NCBI RefSeq assembly: GCF_000341105.1
Contig: NZ_ANBB01000015.1
Coordinates: 62,001-126,000 of the forward strand
Reading direction: 5' to 3'
From: Nocardiopsis potens DSM 45234
Lineage (GTDB): Bacteria > Actinomycetota > Actinomycetes > Streptosporangiales > Streptosporangiaceae
Length of the DNA: 64,000 nucleotides
A program made the translations under genes and the position numbers. Shown one piece after another: positions 1-7,922 of this stretch. Positions within the stretch are counted from its first letter, which is position 1, and every line of letters begins with the position of its first letter. The notes beneath the pieces are model-generated. The model was not told the origin of the DNA. It worked only from the letters and a program-made list of their open reading frames with translations, and searched no databases.

Positions 1-871
1 CCTCGCGCAGTTCGCGCAGCTCCTCCTGCTCCTCGTGGAACCGCTGCTCCCAGCGGGCCCGCTCCTTCCGCTTCTCCTCCAGGTAGTAGGTGTAGGCGCC
101 GCCGTAGTGCACCGGGCCGCCGACCGCAGGGTCCAGGTCGAGCAGGCCGGTGCAGACCGCGTCCAGGAAGGCCCGGTCGTGGCTGGCCAGGACCACCGCC
201 CCGGGCAGCGCCGACAGGTACTCCTCCAGGAAGAGCACCGCGCCGTCGTCCAGGTGGTTGGTGGGCTCGTCCAGCAGCAGCGCGCGCGGGCGGCGGATGA
301 GCAGCGCGGCCAGGCCGAGCCGGCTGCGCTGCCCGCCGGACATCGACCGGAGCGGGCGGTCCGGCTCGACGCCGGACAGGCCCAGCCCGGCCAGGACCAG
401 CTCGGCGCGCTGGTCGGCCTGCCACACGTCCAGCGCTTCGGCCAGCTCCAGCGCCTCGGCGTAGGCGCGGGCCGGGCCGGGCGCGTCCGGGGCGGCGTTC
501 ACCGCCTCGGCCTGCGCGGTCAGCTCGCGCTCCACGGCGCGGCTCGGCGCCAGCGCGTCCTCCACGATCGCGCCCAGCGGGGTCTGCTCCGGGTAGGGCG
601 GCTCCTGGTGCAGGAAGCCGGTGTCGCTCGGCCGGGCGATCGTGCCCGAGTCCGGGTCGAGGGCGCCGGAGAGCAGGCCGAGCAGCGTCGACTTGCCGGA
701 GCCGTTCTCGCCGACCAGGCCGAGCCGCCGCCCGGGGGCGACGTCCAGCGACACCCCGTCGAGCACCGGCCGGCCCTCGAAGGACTTGGCGAGGTCGCGG
801 GCGCGCAGCAGCGGTGCGGGGCCCGCACCGGACGGGGCGCCGGCGGTGCGGGTGGCGGGGGTACGGGACAA
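1..871 (-). CDS. ABC-F family ATPase, C-terminal part beyond window edge
   Basis: This is a soluble ATP-binding cassette protein of the ABC-F type (translation factor or ribosome-protection class). Only the first ABC domain and the start of the inter-domain linker are visible. Walker A GENGSGKST lies at about residues 54-62, the signature is MSGGQRSRLGL, Walker B is ALLLDEPTNHLDD, and the H-loop is ASHDRAF. The DEPTNHLD string is typical of ABC-F. A charged segment rich in Glu and Arg (YYLEEKRKERARWEQ) begins the linker. I chose the TTG start at 871 because GGAGG lies 9 nt upstream and the reading frame opens with a low-complexity tail before the domain. The second ABC domain is cut off by the window, so antibiotic resistance versus housekeeping function cannot be decided. 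Confidence 0.85.
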   Translation of the reverse strand, partial: MSRTPATRTAGAPSGAGPAPLLRARDLAKSFEGRPVLDGVSLDVAPGRRLGLVGENGSGKSTLLGLLSGALDPDSGTIARPSDTGFLHQEPPYPEQTPLGAIVEDALAPSRAVERELTAQAEAVNAAPDAPGPARAYAEALELAEALDVWQADQRAELVLAGLGLSGVEPDRPLRSMSGGQRSRLGLAALLIRRPRALLLDEPTNHLDDGAVLFLEEYLSALPGAVVLASHDRAFLDAVCTGLLDLDPAVGGPVHYGGAYTYYLEEKRKERARWEQRFHEEQEELRELRE

Positions 872-1261
872 GGGCGTCCACCTCCGAGGCGGTTCGGGGC
901 GGGTCGCGAGTGCCAGGGGTCCTCGGCGGCGGGCTCGGGCCGCCGGGCGCACACGGGAGTGCGCCGGACCGCTGCATCGAGACCGCGCCGGTTGGGATCT
1001 GGCGGAAAGGGACGCACCGGGAGGGGCCTGGCTCCAGCCTGGTGAAGGGCGAGCCGCCGCGCGTCCCGGTGCGTGGTCTCGATGGTCAGTTGCGCACGGA
1101 CCGAAGAGTACGACGGCCCCCGGCGGAAGTGCAAAGGTTTTTTCCGGCTCGCGCGCCGCCGGCCGCGGACCACTCCGCGACCTGCGGGAGCGCGGGTGCG
1201 GAGGGCGGACCGGAGGGGCTACGGTGGCGACCGCTCGCAGACCCAGGGGAGAGGACCCGAC
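872..1261. promoter_or_regulatory. divergent intergenic region
   Basis: This 390-nt stretch separates the minus-strand ABC-F gene from the plus-strand L7/L12-like gene and must hold promoters for both. I see no convincing open frame with codon bias and no clear -35/-10 pair. A short T-rich patch (AAAGGTTTTTTCC) lies near 1130-1142. Confidence 0.3.
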
Positions 1262-1573
1262 GTGTTCCGCAGACCGCAGGCCAACCTGATCGTGCTCCGC
1301 GACATCGATTCCGCGGTGGAGGCGCTGCGCGAGGCGCTGGCCGCCGCCGACCCGGCGGAGGAGCCCGGGCTGCTCCGCGCCCTGGCCATCCTGGAGCAGG
1401 AGACCGACCCCGACCCGCGGCTGCGCTGGACCCGGCAGGTCCTCGCCGACGCCGGCATCGACCCGCGGGAGAAGAAGGTGCACGCGGTCAAGGCGGTCCG
1501 CGACGCCCTCCCCGGGCTCTCCCTGCAGCAGGCGGTCGACCTGGTCGAGAAGGCCGCGGCGGACGGGGCCTGA
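1262..1573 (+). CDS. small protein with ribosomal L7/L12 C-terminal-like domain
   Basis: A 103-residue protein. Its last 35 residues contain KKVHAVKAVRDALPGLSLQQ followed by AVDLVEKA. This matches the pattern of the ribosomal protein L7/L12 C-terminal domain (K-x-x-V-I-K-x-V-R ... GLxLxxAKxLVE). The N-terminal half is helical and charged (DIDSAVEALREALAAADP) and does not look like the L7/L12 dimerisation domain or hinge. The GTG start at 1262 follows AGGGGAGAGG at a suitable distance. Stand-alone proteins of this kind occur in actinobacteria, but their role is not established to my knowledge. It is not the ribosomal stalk protein itself, because no rplJ partner is present. Confidence 0.75.
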   Translation: MFRRPQANLIVLRDIDSAVEALREALAAADPAEEPGLLRALAILEQETDPDPRLRWTRQVLADAGIDPREKKVHAVKAVRDALPGLSLQQAVDLVEKAAADGA

Positions 1574-1724
1574 GGGGCGGGCCGTCGGCGCCTCGGCGGG
1601 GCGGTTTGTACACGGTGGACTAAAGTGACGTGGATCACTCCGGAATGAAGTCTTGTCGAACCGGGGCGGAACCTGCATTGATGGGCCCCTGACCCTGTCG
1701 ACCGGACGGATGGGACCCCCGACC

Positions 1725-3179
1725 ATGTCCGAAGTGGCGAGCAAGAGCGGTTCGGCCGGAGGCGCCGGCGGCCTCCTGAAGGTGCTGGGGCGCGGGGACG
1801 TCCTGGCGCTGGCGTTCGGCGCGATGATCGGCTTCGGCTGGATCGTGCTGACCGGCGATTTCATCAACGCGGCGGGGAGCCTGGGCGCGGCCTTCGCCTT
1901 CGTGATCGGCGGCGTGGTCATCGCGTTCGTCGGGTTCACCTACGCCGAGCTGGTCTCGGCGATGCCGCATGCCGGCGGCGAGCACCACTACGCGCTGCGG
2001 GCGCTGGGCGGCCACGGCGCGTTCGTCGCCTCCTGGGCGATGGTGCTCGGCTACGTCTCGGTGGTGGCGTTCGAGGCCGTCGCGGTGCCGCAGACCATGC
2101 TCTACCTCTTCCCGGACATGGGCGCCGGGCGGCTGTGGACGGTCGCCGGGTACGACGTGCAGGCCAGCCTGGTCGCGCTGGGCGTGCTCGCCGCCGCCGT
2201 CATCACCTGGCTGAACTACGTGGGCATCCGGCCGGCCAGCGTCTTCCAGACCGTCGCGGTGCTGTTCCTGCTCGCGGCCGGCGCGGTGATGGTCGTCGGC
2301 GCGTTCGCCGGCGGCTCGGTGCAGAACATGGAGCCGATGTTCACCGGCGGGGCCTCCGGCGTCTTCACGGTGCTGGTCGCGGTGCCGTTCCTGTTCGTCG
2401 GGTTCGACGTGATCCCGCAGTCGGCCGGCGAGGTGAAGATCCCCTACCGCCAGGTCGGCACGCTGCTGGTGGTCTCGGTGGCCTGCGCCGCCGGCTGGTA
2501 CGTGCTGATCATGCTCACCGCCGGCGCCGGGCTCGACGCCGAGGGGCTGGCCGGGGCCGAGCTGGCGTCGGCCGACGCGATGGCGGCCATGTGGGACAGC
2601 AGGGCGATGGGCAACGTGCTCGTCCTCGGCGGCATCGCCGGGCTGCTGACCAGCTGGAACGCCTTCCTGATCGGGGGCAGCCGGCTGCTCTACGCGATGG
2701 CGGAGTCGCGGATGCTCCCGCGCTGGTTCGCCAAGGTGCACCCGAAGTACCGGACGCCGTCCAACGCGGTGCTGTTCATCGGCGCGCTGTCGCTGCTGGC
2801 CCCGCTGTTCGGCGAGGCGATGCTGGGCTGGCTGGTCAACGCGGGCGGCCTGAACATCGTCCTCGCCTACGCCGTGGTGGCCCTCTCCTTCCTGCTGCTG
2901 CGCCGCCGCGAGCCGGGCATGGAGCGGCCGTTCCGCGCCCCGGCCGGGCCGTTCACCGGCTGGACCGCGCTGCTGCTCAGCCTCGGCCTGCTGGTGCTGT
3001 ACCTGCCGGGCATGCCCGCCGCGCTCTCCTGGCCCTGGGAGTGGACCATGGTCGGCGCCTGGTGGCTGCTGGGCGCGGTGTTCATGGCCCGGATGCCGCG
3101 GACCGCCCCCGGGGCCGACGCGGAACGCCGGCTGATCGCCGCGGTCGAGGCCCGGAAACGGGCGCGGGGAAGGGGCTGA
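1725..3179 (+). CDS. APC superfamily amino acid/amine permease
   Basis: About 484 residues with roughly twelve hydrophobic segments, normal for an amino acid-polyamine-organocation permease. The first membrane segment carries LALAFGAMIGFGWIVLTG, the glycine-rich unwound-helix motif that binds substrate backbone in this family. It is followed by FVGFTYAELVSAMPHAGG, the conserved YAELxxxxPxAGG loop. I chose the ATG at 1725 (MSEVASKSG) because GGATGGG precedes it; an in-frame ATG at 1710 and a TTG at 1653 are alternatives. The substrate cannot be read from sequence. The following SDR and crotonase genes are co-directional, so import of an amino acid or amine destined for CoA-linked breakdown is possible. 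Confidence 0.85.
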   Translation: MSEVASKSGSAGGAGGLLKVLGRGDVLALAFGAMIGFGWIVLTGDFINAAGSLGAAFAFVIGGVVIAFVGFTYAELVSAMPHAGGEHHYALRALGGHGAFVASWAMVLGYVSVVAFEAVAVPQTMLYLFPDMGAGRLWTVAGYDVQASLVALGVLAAAVITWLNYVGIRPASVFQTVAVLFLLAAGAVMVVGAFAGGSVQNMEPMFTGGASGVFTVLVAVPFLFVGFDVIPQSAGEVKIPYRQVGTLLVVSVACAAGWYVLIMLTAGAGLDAEGLAGAELASADAMAAMWDSRAMGNVLVLGGIAGLLTSWNAFLIGGSRLLYAMAESRMLPRWFAKVHPKYRTPSNAVLFIGALSLLAPLFGEAMLGWLVNAGGLNIVLAYAVVALSFLLLRRREPGMERPFRAPAGPFTGWTALLLSLGLLVLYLPGMPAALSWPWEWTMVGAWWLLGAVFMARMPRTAPGADAERRLIAAVEARKRARGRG

Positions 3180-3247
3180 CGTCGGGGGACGCGAAAAACC
3201 GAACCTGGTTCTAGTCGGGGCGGCGCGGGGTCGGTAAGGTTCCGCAC

Positions 3248-4021
3248 ATGGATCTGAATGGAGTTGCCGCCGTCGTCTCCGGCGGTGCGAGCGGGCTCGG
3301 GGAAGCGACCGTACGGCAGCTGGCCGAGGCCGGGGCGACCGTGGTCGTCGCCGACCTCAACGCCGAGCGCGGCGAGGCCGTGGCCAAGGAGGTGGGCGGC
3401 GTCTTCGCCGCCACCGACGTCTCCGACGAGGCCCAGGTGCAGGCCGCGGTGGACGCCGCGGTGGCCACCGGAAAGCCGCTGCGCGCGGCGGTGTCCTGCG
3501 CCGGCATCGGCTGGGCCACCCGGACCGTCAACCGGGACGGCGTCCCGCACGACCTGGCCAGCTACAAGAAGGTCATCGACGTCAACCTGATCGGCACCTT
3601 CAACCTGCTGCGGCTGTCCGCCGCGGCGATGGCCAAGACCGAGCCGGTCAACGAGGACGGCGAGCGCGGATCGATCGTCAACACCGCCTCGCTGGCCGGG
3701 ATCGAGGGGCAGATCGGGCAGATCGCCTACTCGTCCTCCAAGGGCGGCGTGATCGGCATGACCCTGCCGGCCGCGCGCGACCTGGCCGCCATCGGCGTCA
3801 CGGTGAACACCGTCGCCCCGGGCATCCTGGACACCCCCATCTACGGCCAGGGCCCGGAGTCCGAGGCGTTCAAGGAGCGCCTGGCCGCGCCGGTGCCGTT
3901 CCCCAAGCGGCTGGGCACCGCCGACGAGTTCGGCCGCCTGGTCCGCTCCCTGCTGGAGATCAGCTACATCAACGGCGAGGTCGTCCGGATCGACGGCGGC
4001 CTGCGCATGCCGCCCAAGTAG
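3248..4021 (+). CDS. short-chain dehydrogenase, 3-hydroxyacyl-CoA dehydrogenase type II-like
   Basis: A 257-residue classical SDR. The NAD-binding motif SGGASGLG is at residues 11-18, an acidic residue ends the second strand (VVVADLN), and the active site reads S148, Y161 and K165 (YSSSK). The overall pattern, including [19 protein letters not shown] and VAPGILDTP, resembles the HSD10/3-hydroxyacyl-CoA dehydrogenase type II group, which oxidises 3-hydroxyacyl-CoA with NAD. The gene lies 12 nt upstream of a crotonase, supporting a role in fatty acid or branched-chain CoA oxidation. The specific substrate is inferred. Confidence 0.85.
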   Translation: MDLNGVAAVVSGGASGLGEATVRQLAEAGATVVVADLNAERGEAVAKEVGGVFAATDVSDEAQVQAAVDAAVATGKPLRAAVSCAGIGWATRTVNRDGVPHDLASYKKVIDVNLIGTFNLLRLSAAAMAKTEPVNEDGERGSIVNTASLAGIEGQIGQIAYSSSKGGVIGMTLPAARDLAAIGVTVNTVAPGILDTPIYGQGPESEAFKERLAAPVPFPKRLGTADEFGRLVRSLLEISYINGEVVRIDGGLRMPPK

Positions 4022-4033
4022 CGAGGGGGACGC

Positions 4034-4822
4034 ATGGCGGACACGACCGGAGCCCCCGCCGAGGAGGCGGTGCTCTACGAGGCGGCCGACGGGGTCGCCG
4101 TCATCACCATCAACCGGCCCCGGGCGAAGAACGCGGTGAACGCCGCCGTCGCCCAGGGCATCGCCGACGCCCTGGACGACCTGGACTCCCGGGACGACCT
4201 CACGGTCGGCATCATCACCGGCGCGGGCGGCACCTTCTGCTCCGGCATGGACCTCAAGGCCTTCATGAAGGGCGAGGTGCCGGTGGTGGAGGGGCGCGGC
4301 TTCGCCGGGTTCGCCCAGCGCCCGCCGCGCAAGCCGCTGATCGCCGCGGTGGAGGGCTACGCCCTGGCCGGCGGGTTCGAGACGGTGCTCGCCTGCGACC
4401 TGGTGGTCGCCGCCGAGGACGCGAAGTTCGGCATCCCCGAGGCCAAGCGGGGCCTGGTCGCCGCGGGCGGCGGGCTGCTCCGGCTGCAGCACCGCATCCC
4501 GCGCAACATCGCGATGGAGTTCGCCCTCACCGGCGACTTCGTGGACGCGCCGCGCCTGGCCGAACTGGGCCTGGTCAACTCGGTGGAGCCGAGCGGCGGC
4601 GCGCTGGACGGCGCCAAGCGGCTCGCCGCGCGCATCGCGGAGAACGCCCCGCTCGCGGTGGCCGTCTCCAAGCAGGTCGTCAACGAGTCCGAGGACTGGT
4701 CCACCGAGGAGATGTGGACCAGGCAGGACGCCATCACCGGCCCGGTCTTCGTCAGCCACGACGCCATGGAGGGCGCCGCGGCCTTCGCGGAGAAGCGGAA
4801 GCCGAACTGGAAGGGCGCCTAG
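4034..4822 (+). CDS. enoyl-CoA hydratase/isomerase (crotonase) family protein
   Basis: A 262-residue crotonase-fold protein. The two oxyanion-hole segments are visible: GAGGTFCSGMDLKAF near residue 65 and AVEGYALAGGFETVLACDL near residue 105. The region FGIPEAKRGLVAAGGG carries the glutamate position used by hydratases. The ATG follows GAGGGGGACGC. It is co-transcribed with the upstream SDR (12-nt gap); together they could hydrate an enoyl-CoA and oxidise the product. A long GC hairpin and then a 63-bp palindrome follow its stop codon. Confidence 0.85.
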   Translation: MADTTGAPAEEAVLYEAADGVAVITINRPRAKNAVNAAVAQGIADALDDLDSRDDLTVGIITGAGGTFCSGMDLKAFMKGEVPVVEGRGFAGFAQRPPRKPLIAAVEGYALAGGFETVLACDLVVAAEDAKFGIPEAKRGLVAAGGGLLRLQHRIPRNIAMEFALTGDFVDAPRLAELGLVNSVEPSGGALDGAKRLAARIAENAPLAVAVSKQVVNESEDWSTEEMWTRQDAITGPVFVSHDAMEGAAAFAEKRKPNWKGA

Positions 4823-4830
4823 ACGCCCGC

Positions 4831-4860
4831 GGGGGAGGGGGCCGGGCCCGCCCCTCCCCC
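4831..4860 (+). terminator. GC-rich hairpin after crotonase gene
   Basis: The sequence GGGGGAGGGG (4831-4840) pairs perfectly with CCCCTCCCCC (4851-4860) around a 10-nt loop. It lies 9 nt past the stop codon. There is no T-run, as is common for high-GC actinobacterial hairpins. Confidence 0.5.
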
Positions 4861-4923
4861 CGATGATCTTGACGTTGCGGGGTGTCAGAGCGCTCTGACA
4901 CCCCCGCAACGTCAAGATCATCG
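4861..4923. repeat. 63-bp near-perfect palindrome (family member 1)
   Basis: The left arm 4861-4891 and right arm 4892-4923 are reverse complements with a single bulged G and no loop. The outer arm is CGATGATCTTGACGTTGCGG; its complement CCGCAACGTCAAGATCATCG closes the element. It sits between two convergent genes (stops at 4822 and 4964). Members with the same outer arm and nearly the same length lie at 33575, 47826 and 50657. Confidence 0.85.
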
Positions 4924-4963
4924 CCCGCGCCCCGGCCGCCCCCGCGGGGCGGGGCGCCCCGGG

Positions 4964-7711
4964 TCACCGCCCGCCGAGCTCCAGCATCCGGTCGACCACC
5001 TCGGCGGCGGCGCGGCCGTGCGAGGGGTCGCAGAAGTCGCGGACGAAGGCGGCGTAGCGCTCCCGGTGCTCCTCGGCGACCGCGTCGATGTCCCGGATCG
5101 ACCGGACCAGCTCCTCGGAGGTCCTGATCAGCGGCCCGGGGGCGCGCTCGGCGAAGTCGAAGTAGAAGCCGCGCAGGGTGTCCCGGTAGTGCTCCAGGTC
5201 GTAGGTGAAGAACAGCATCGGCCGGCCGGAGTGCGCGAAGTCGAAGAACGACGACGAGTAGTCCGTGACCAGCACGTCGGTGATGAGGAACAGGTCGGCG
5301 ATGTCGGGGTAGGCGGAGACGTCGAAGACGAAGCCCTCGCCGGCGCCCGGAACGCTGTCCACCACCCGGCCGTGCTTGCGGACCAGCAGCACGTGGTCGG
5401 CGCCCAGCTCCTTCTCGGCCGCCTCCAGGTCGACCCGGAGGTCCAGCTTGAACCGCTTGCCGCTGTGCCGCTGATCGTCGCGGAGCGTCGGCGCGTAGAG
5501 CACCACCCGCCTGCCCTCGGGGATCCCGATCAGCCTTCGGGTGCGCTCGGCGCGGGCCCGCCGCTCCTCCTCCGGGGCGTGGAACAGGTCGTTGCGCGGG
5601 TAGCCGGACTCCAGCATCTCGCCCTCGTAGGCGAAGGCGTTCTTCAGCACCGGGGTGGCGAAGGTGTTCGGGGAGACGAACACGTCCCACTGCCGGGACT
5701 GGTGCGGCAGGCTCGCGATGTAGGCCTCGTTGGCCTTGACGGTGCCGCGCAGGTCGGCGCCGATCCGCTTGAGCGGGGTGCCGTGCCAGGTCTGCACCAC
5801 CACCTGCCCCTCGCGCTTGGCGAACCACTCGCCGAACCCGCCGTTGGTGTTGGTGACGATGTAGCGGCTGCGGGCCAGCGCCTCGTACCACTCCCGGCTC
5901 TTCCACTCCACCGCCCGGACGCCCTCCGGCGGCACCGCCTGCTGGTCGGCGACGGTCCACAGGTGCTCCACCTCGACGCCGCGCCGGACCAGCTCCTCGT
6001 GGACCGCGCGCGGGGAGTCGGAGTACTGCCGGCCGCCGAAGTTGTTGTAGAGCACCGCCTCGCGCAGCGGCTCCCGCTTGGCCGCTGCGGTGAACTCCTC
6101 GCGCAGCAGCCGCTGCCGGTAGGGGCCCTGCGCGTCGATCGGCAGCGGCTTCTCCGAGGCGATGAAGAGCAGGTCGTGGAAGCGGCGGTCGAGCCGGAAC
6201 GCGCGGTGCACCCCGGGCAGCGGCTTCGGGACGCCGTCCAGCAGGTCGGTGCGGATCCGCAGCGGCACGTCGCGGTCGGCGCCCCGCTCGCCCTCCGGGC
6301 GCACCCGCAGGTACCAGCGGCCCTTGCGGAGCGGCACCTCGTCGCCGAAGGAGGGGATCCGCTCCGGGGCGATGCGCACGGTGAACCGCCCGCCCGGCGC
6401 CTCGAACGGCAGCCGGACCTCCTCGAACCGCTCGCCGTGCCGGAGCACCAGGCCCATCGGCCGCCCGGGGTCGGAGTAGGAGCCGGAGAGCACCAGGTCG
6501 CCGCCGCTCCACTCGGCGGAGTCGACGACCGGGCCGGCGGTCCGCTCGGCCAGGTTGGCCAGGCCGGTGCCGGTGACCACCACCGCCAGCTCGCGGCCGG
6601 AGCCCAGCGCCCGCTCGGCCGGGACCAGGGACGGCCCGGCGGCCGGGCGCTCCTCGGTGCCGTCGGCGAACACCACGATCGGGCGCAGGTGCCGGGTGGC
6701 CGCATCGGCGCCGGGGGCGGCCATCCCGTCCAGCGGCAGCTCGGCGCTCCACCGGCCCGGCCCGCCGTCGGCGGCGGCCAGCGGGTACTCCCGGTCCGGC
6801 TCCCCGCCGCCCTCGCACACCACCCGCAGCAGCTCCGGCTCCTTGCGGGCGGACAGCTCCAGGCGGAGCGCGCCGCCGCCGAACTCCGCGGCCTCCACCC
6901 GGGCGGCGCAGCGCCGCACGGTGATCCGGAGCCGGCCCTTGGACGGCTCGCAGACCAGCTGGTACCCGTCGCCCAGGTCGCGGGTGAACGGGTGGCCCTC
7001 CCGGCCGACCTGGCCGGGGGCGATGCCGCCGCGCCGGAGCAGGTGCGGGCCGGGCACGCCCAGGGTCAGCGTCCAGTTCCCGGTGCGCAGGCCGCCCTCC
7101 CCGCGCAGCCGGGCCGGGTCGACGGTGATCTCGAACCCGGAGCCGTCGAAGCAGTGCAGCGGCTGCCGGGAGTCCAGGGTGGCCTGGGGCTCGGTGCGGG
7201 CGCGCAGCGGGAGCCGGATCCGGCGCCGCTCGCCGGGCTGGCTCAGCCAGGCGAACCGGGGCAGCCGCGGCCGCCCGGGCACCGCGACGTTGCGCAGGAA
7301 CGCGTAGCCGCGGATGCGCAGCGCGCCGTCCTCCCAGTCGATCGAGGTGGCCTTGGCGCGCAGCGGGATCTCGTCCTTGCGCAGCACCGCGATCTCCGCG
7401 GGCACCGAGGAGAGGTCGACCCCGGGGATGTCCGGCCGGGGCCGGCGCAGCCCCTTGATCCGGTAGGCGGAGGGGAACTCCCGGTCGTGCCGGATCAGCG
7501 CGAGCAGCTCCTCGGTCCGCCCGGCGCCGGCCAGGAACCACTTCAGCCGGGTGACCGGGCCCAGCCCGGCGGCGAGCGCCGCGGTGCCGTGCTCTTCGGT
7601 GAACGCGCGGGCCTCCGCGATGAACGCCTCCCGCTCGGCCGGGCCGGCCTCGGGCAGGTAGCGCATCCGCCGCCGCAGCTCGTCGGGGATCTCGAACGGT
7701 GTTCCGGTCAC
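4964..7711 (-). CDS. CDP-glycerol/CDP-ribitol phosphotransferase (teichoic acid polymerase-like)
   Basis: A 915-residue protein. The C-terminal third is a CDP-glycerol glycerophosphotransferase (TagF/TagB/TarL) domain with WHGTPLK near residue 641, GYPRND near 702, YAPTLRDD, the catalytic-type histidine in VRKHGRV, and TDYSSSFFDFA near 815. These enzymes transfer polyol-phosphate from a CDP-activated donor to a growing wall polymer at the inner membrane face. The first ~540 residues look like repeated beta-rich accessory segments of unknown role. It is third in an operon behind a CDP-ribitol synthase-like fusion gene, so ribitol-phosphate is the likely donor (inference). The ATG start gives MTGTPFEIPDELRRR. 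Confidence 0.85.
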   Translation of the reverse strand: MTGTPFEIPDELRRRMRYLPEAGPAEREAFIAEARAFTEEHGTAALAAGLGPVTRLKWFLAGAGRTEELLALIRHDREFPSAYRIKGLRRPRPDIPGVDLSSVPAEIAVLRKDEIPLRAKATSIDWEDGALRIRGYAFLRNVAVPGRPRLPRFAWLSQPGERRRIRLPLRARTEPQATLDSRQPLHCFDGSGFEITVDPARLRGEGGLRTGNWTLTLGVPGPHLLRRGGIAPGQVGREGHPFTRDLGDGYQLVCEPSKGRLRITVRRCAARVEAAEFGGGALRLELSARKEPELLRVVCEGGGEPDREYPLAAADGGPGRWSAELPLDGMAAPGADAATRHLRPIVVFADGTEERPAAGPSLVPAERALGSGRELAVVVTGTGLANLAERTAGPVVDSAEWSGGDLVLSGSYSDPGRPMGLVLRHGERFEEVRLPFEAPGGRFTVRIAPERIPSFGDEVPLRKGRWYLRVRPEGERGADRDVPLRIRTDLLDGVPKPLPGVHRAFRLDRRFHDLLFIASEKPLPIDAQGPYRQRLLREEFTAAAKREPLREAVLYNNFGGRQYSDSPRAVHEELVRRGVEVEHLWTVADQQAVPPEGVRAVEWKSREWYEALARSRYIVTNTNGGFGEWFAKREGQVVVQTWHGTPLKRIGADLRGTVKANEAYIASLPHQSRQWDVFVSPNTFATPVLKNAFAYEGEMLESGYPRNDLFHAPEEERRARAERTRRLIGIPEGRRVVLYAPTLRDDQRHSGKRFKLDLRVDLEAAEKELGADHVLLVRKHGRVVDSVPGAGEGFVFDVSAYPDIADLFLITDVLVTDYSSSFFDFAHSGRPMLFFTYDLEHYRDTLRGFYFDFAERAPGPLIRTSEELVRSIRDIDAVAEEHRERYAAFVRDFCDPSHGRAAAEVVDRMLELGGR

Positions 7712-7883
7712 CGGGCCTCCAACAGGGCGCCCCGGCCCGCGGGCCGGGAAAGGATCAGGACTCCCTCCCCGCGCCGGTCCCGGTGCCGCGGGCCCGCCGG
7801 AGCACCGGGAAGGGGCCGGGGCGCCGGGGCCGCCGCGGGGGAGGAGGGGGAGTGGGGCAGGGGAGGCGGGGCCGGGCGGGCGA

Positions 7884-7900
7884 GGAGGGGAGACCCCTCC
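7884..7900 (-). terminator. small hairpin between teichoic acid genes
   Basis: GGAGGGG (7884-7890) pairs with CCCTCC plus C (7894-7900) around a 3-nt loop, just downstream of the minus-strand gene that stops at 7923. The rest of the 211-nt gap (7712-7922) is GC-rich without a credible gene. The hairpin may tune expression within the operon rather than end it. Confidence 0.35.
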
Positions 7901-7922
7901 CGACCGGCCCCGCGGCGCGGCC

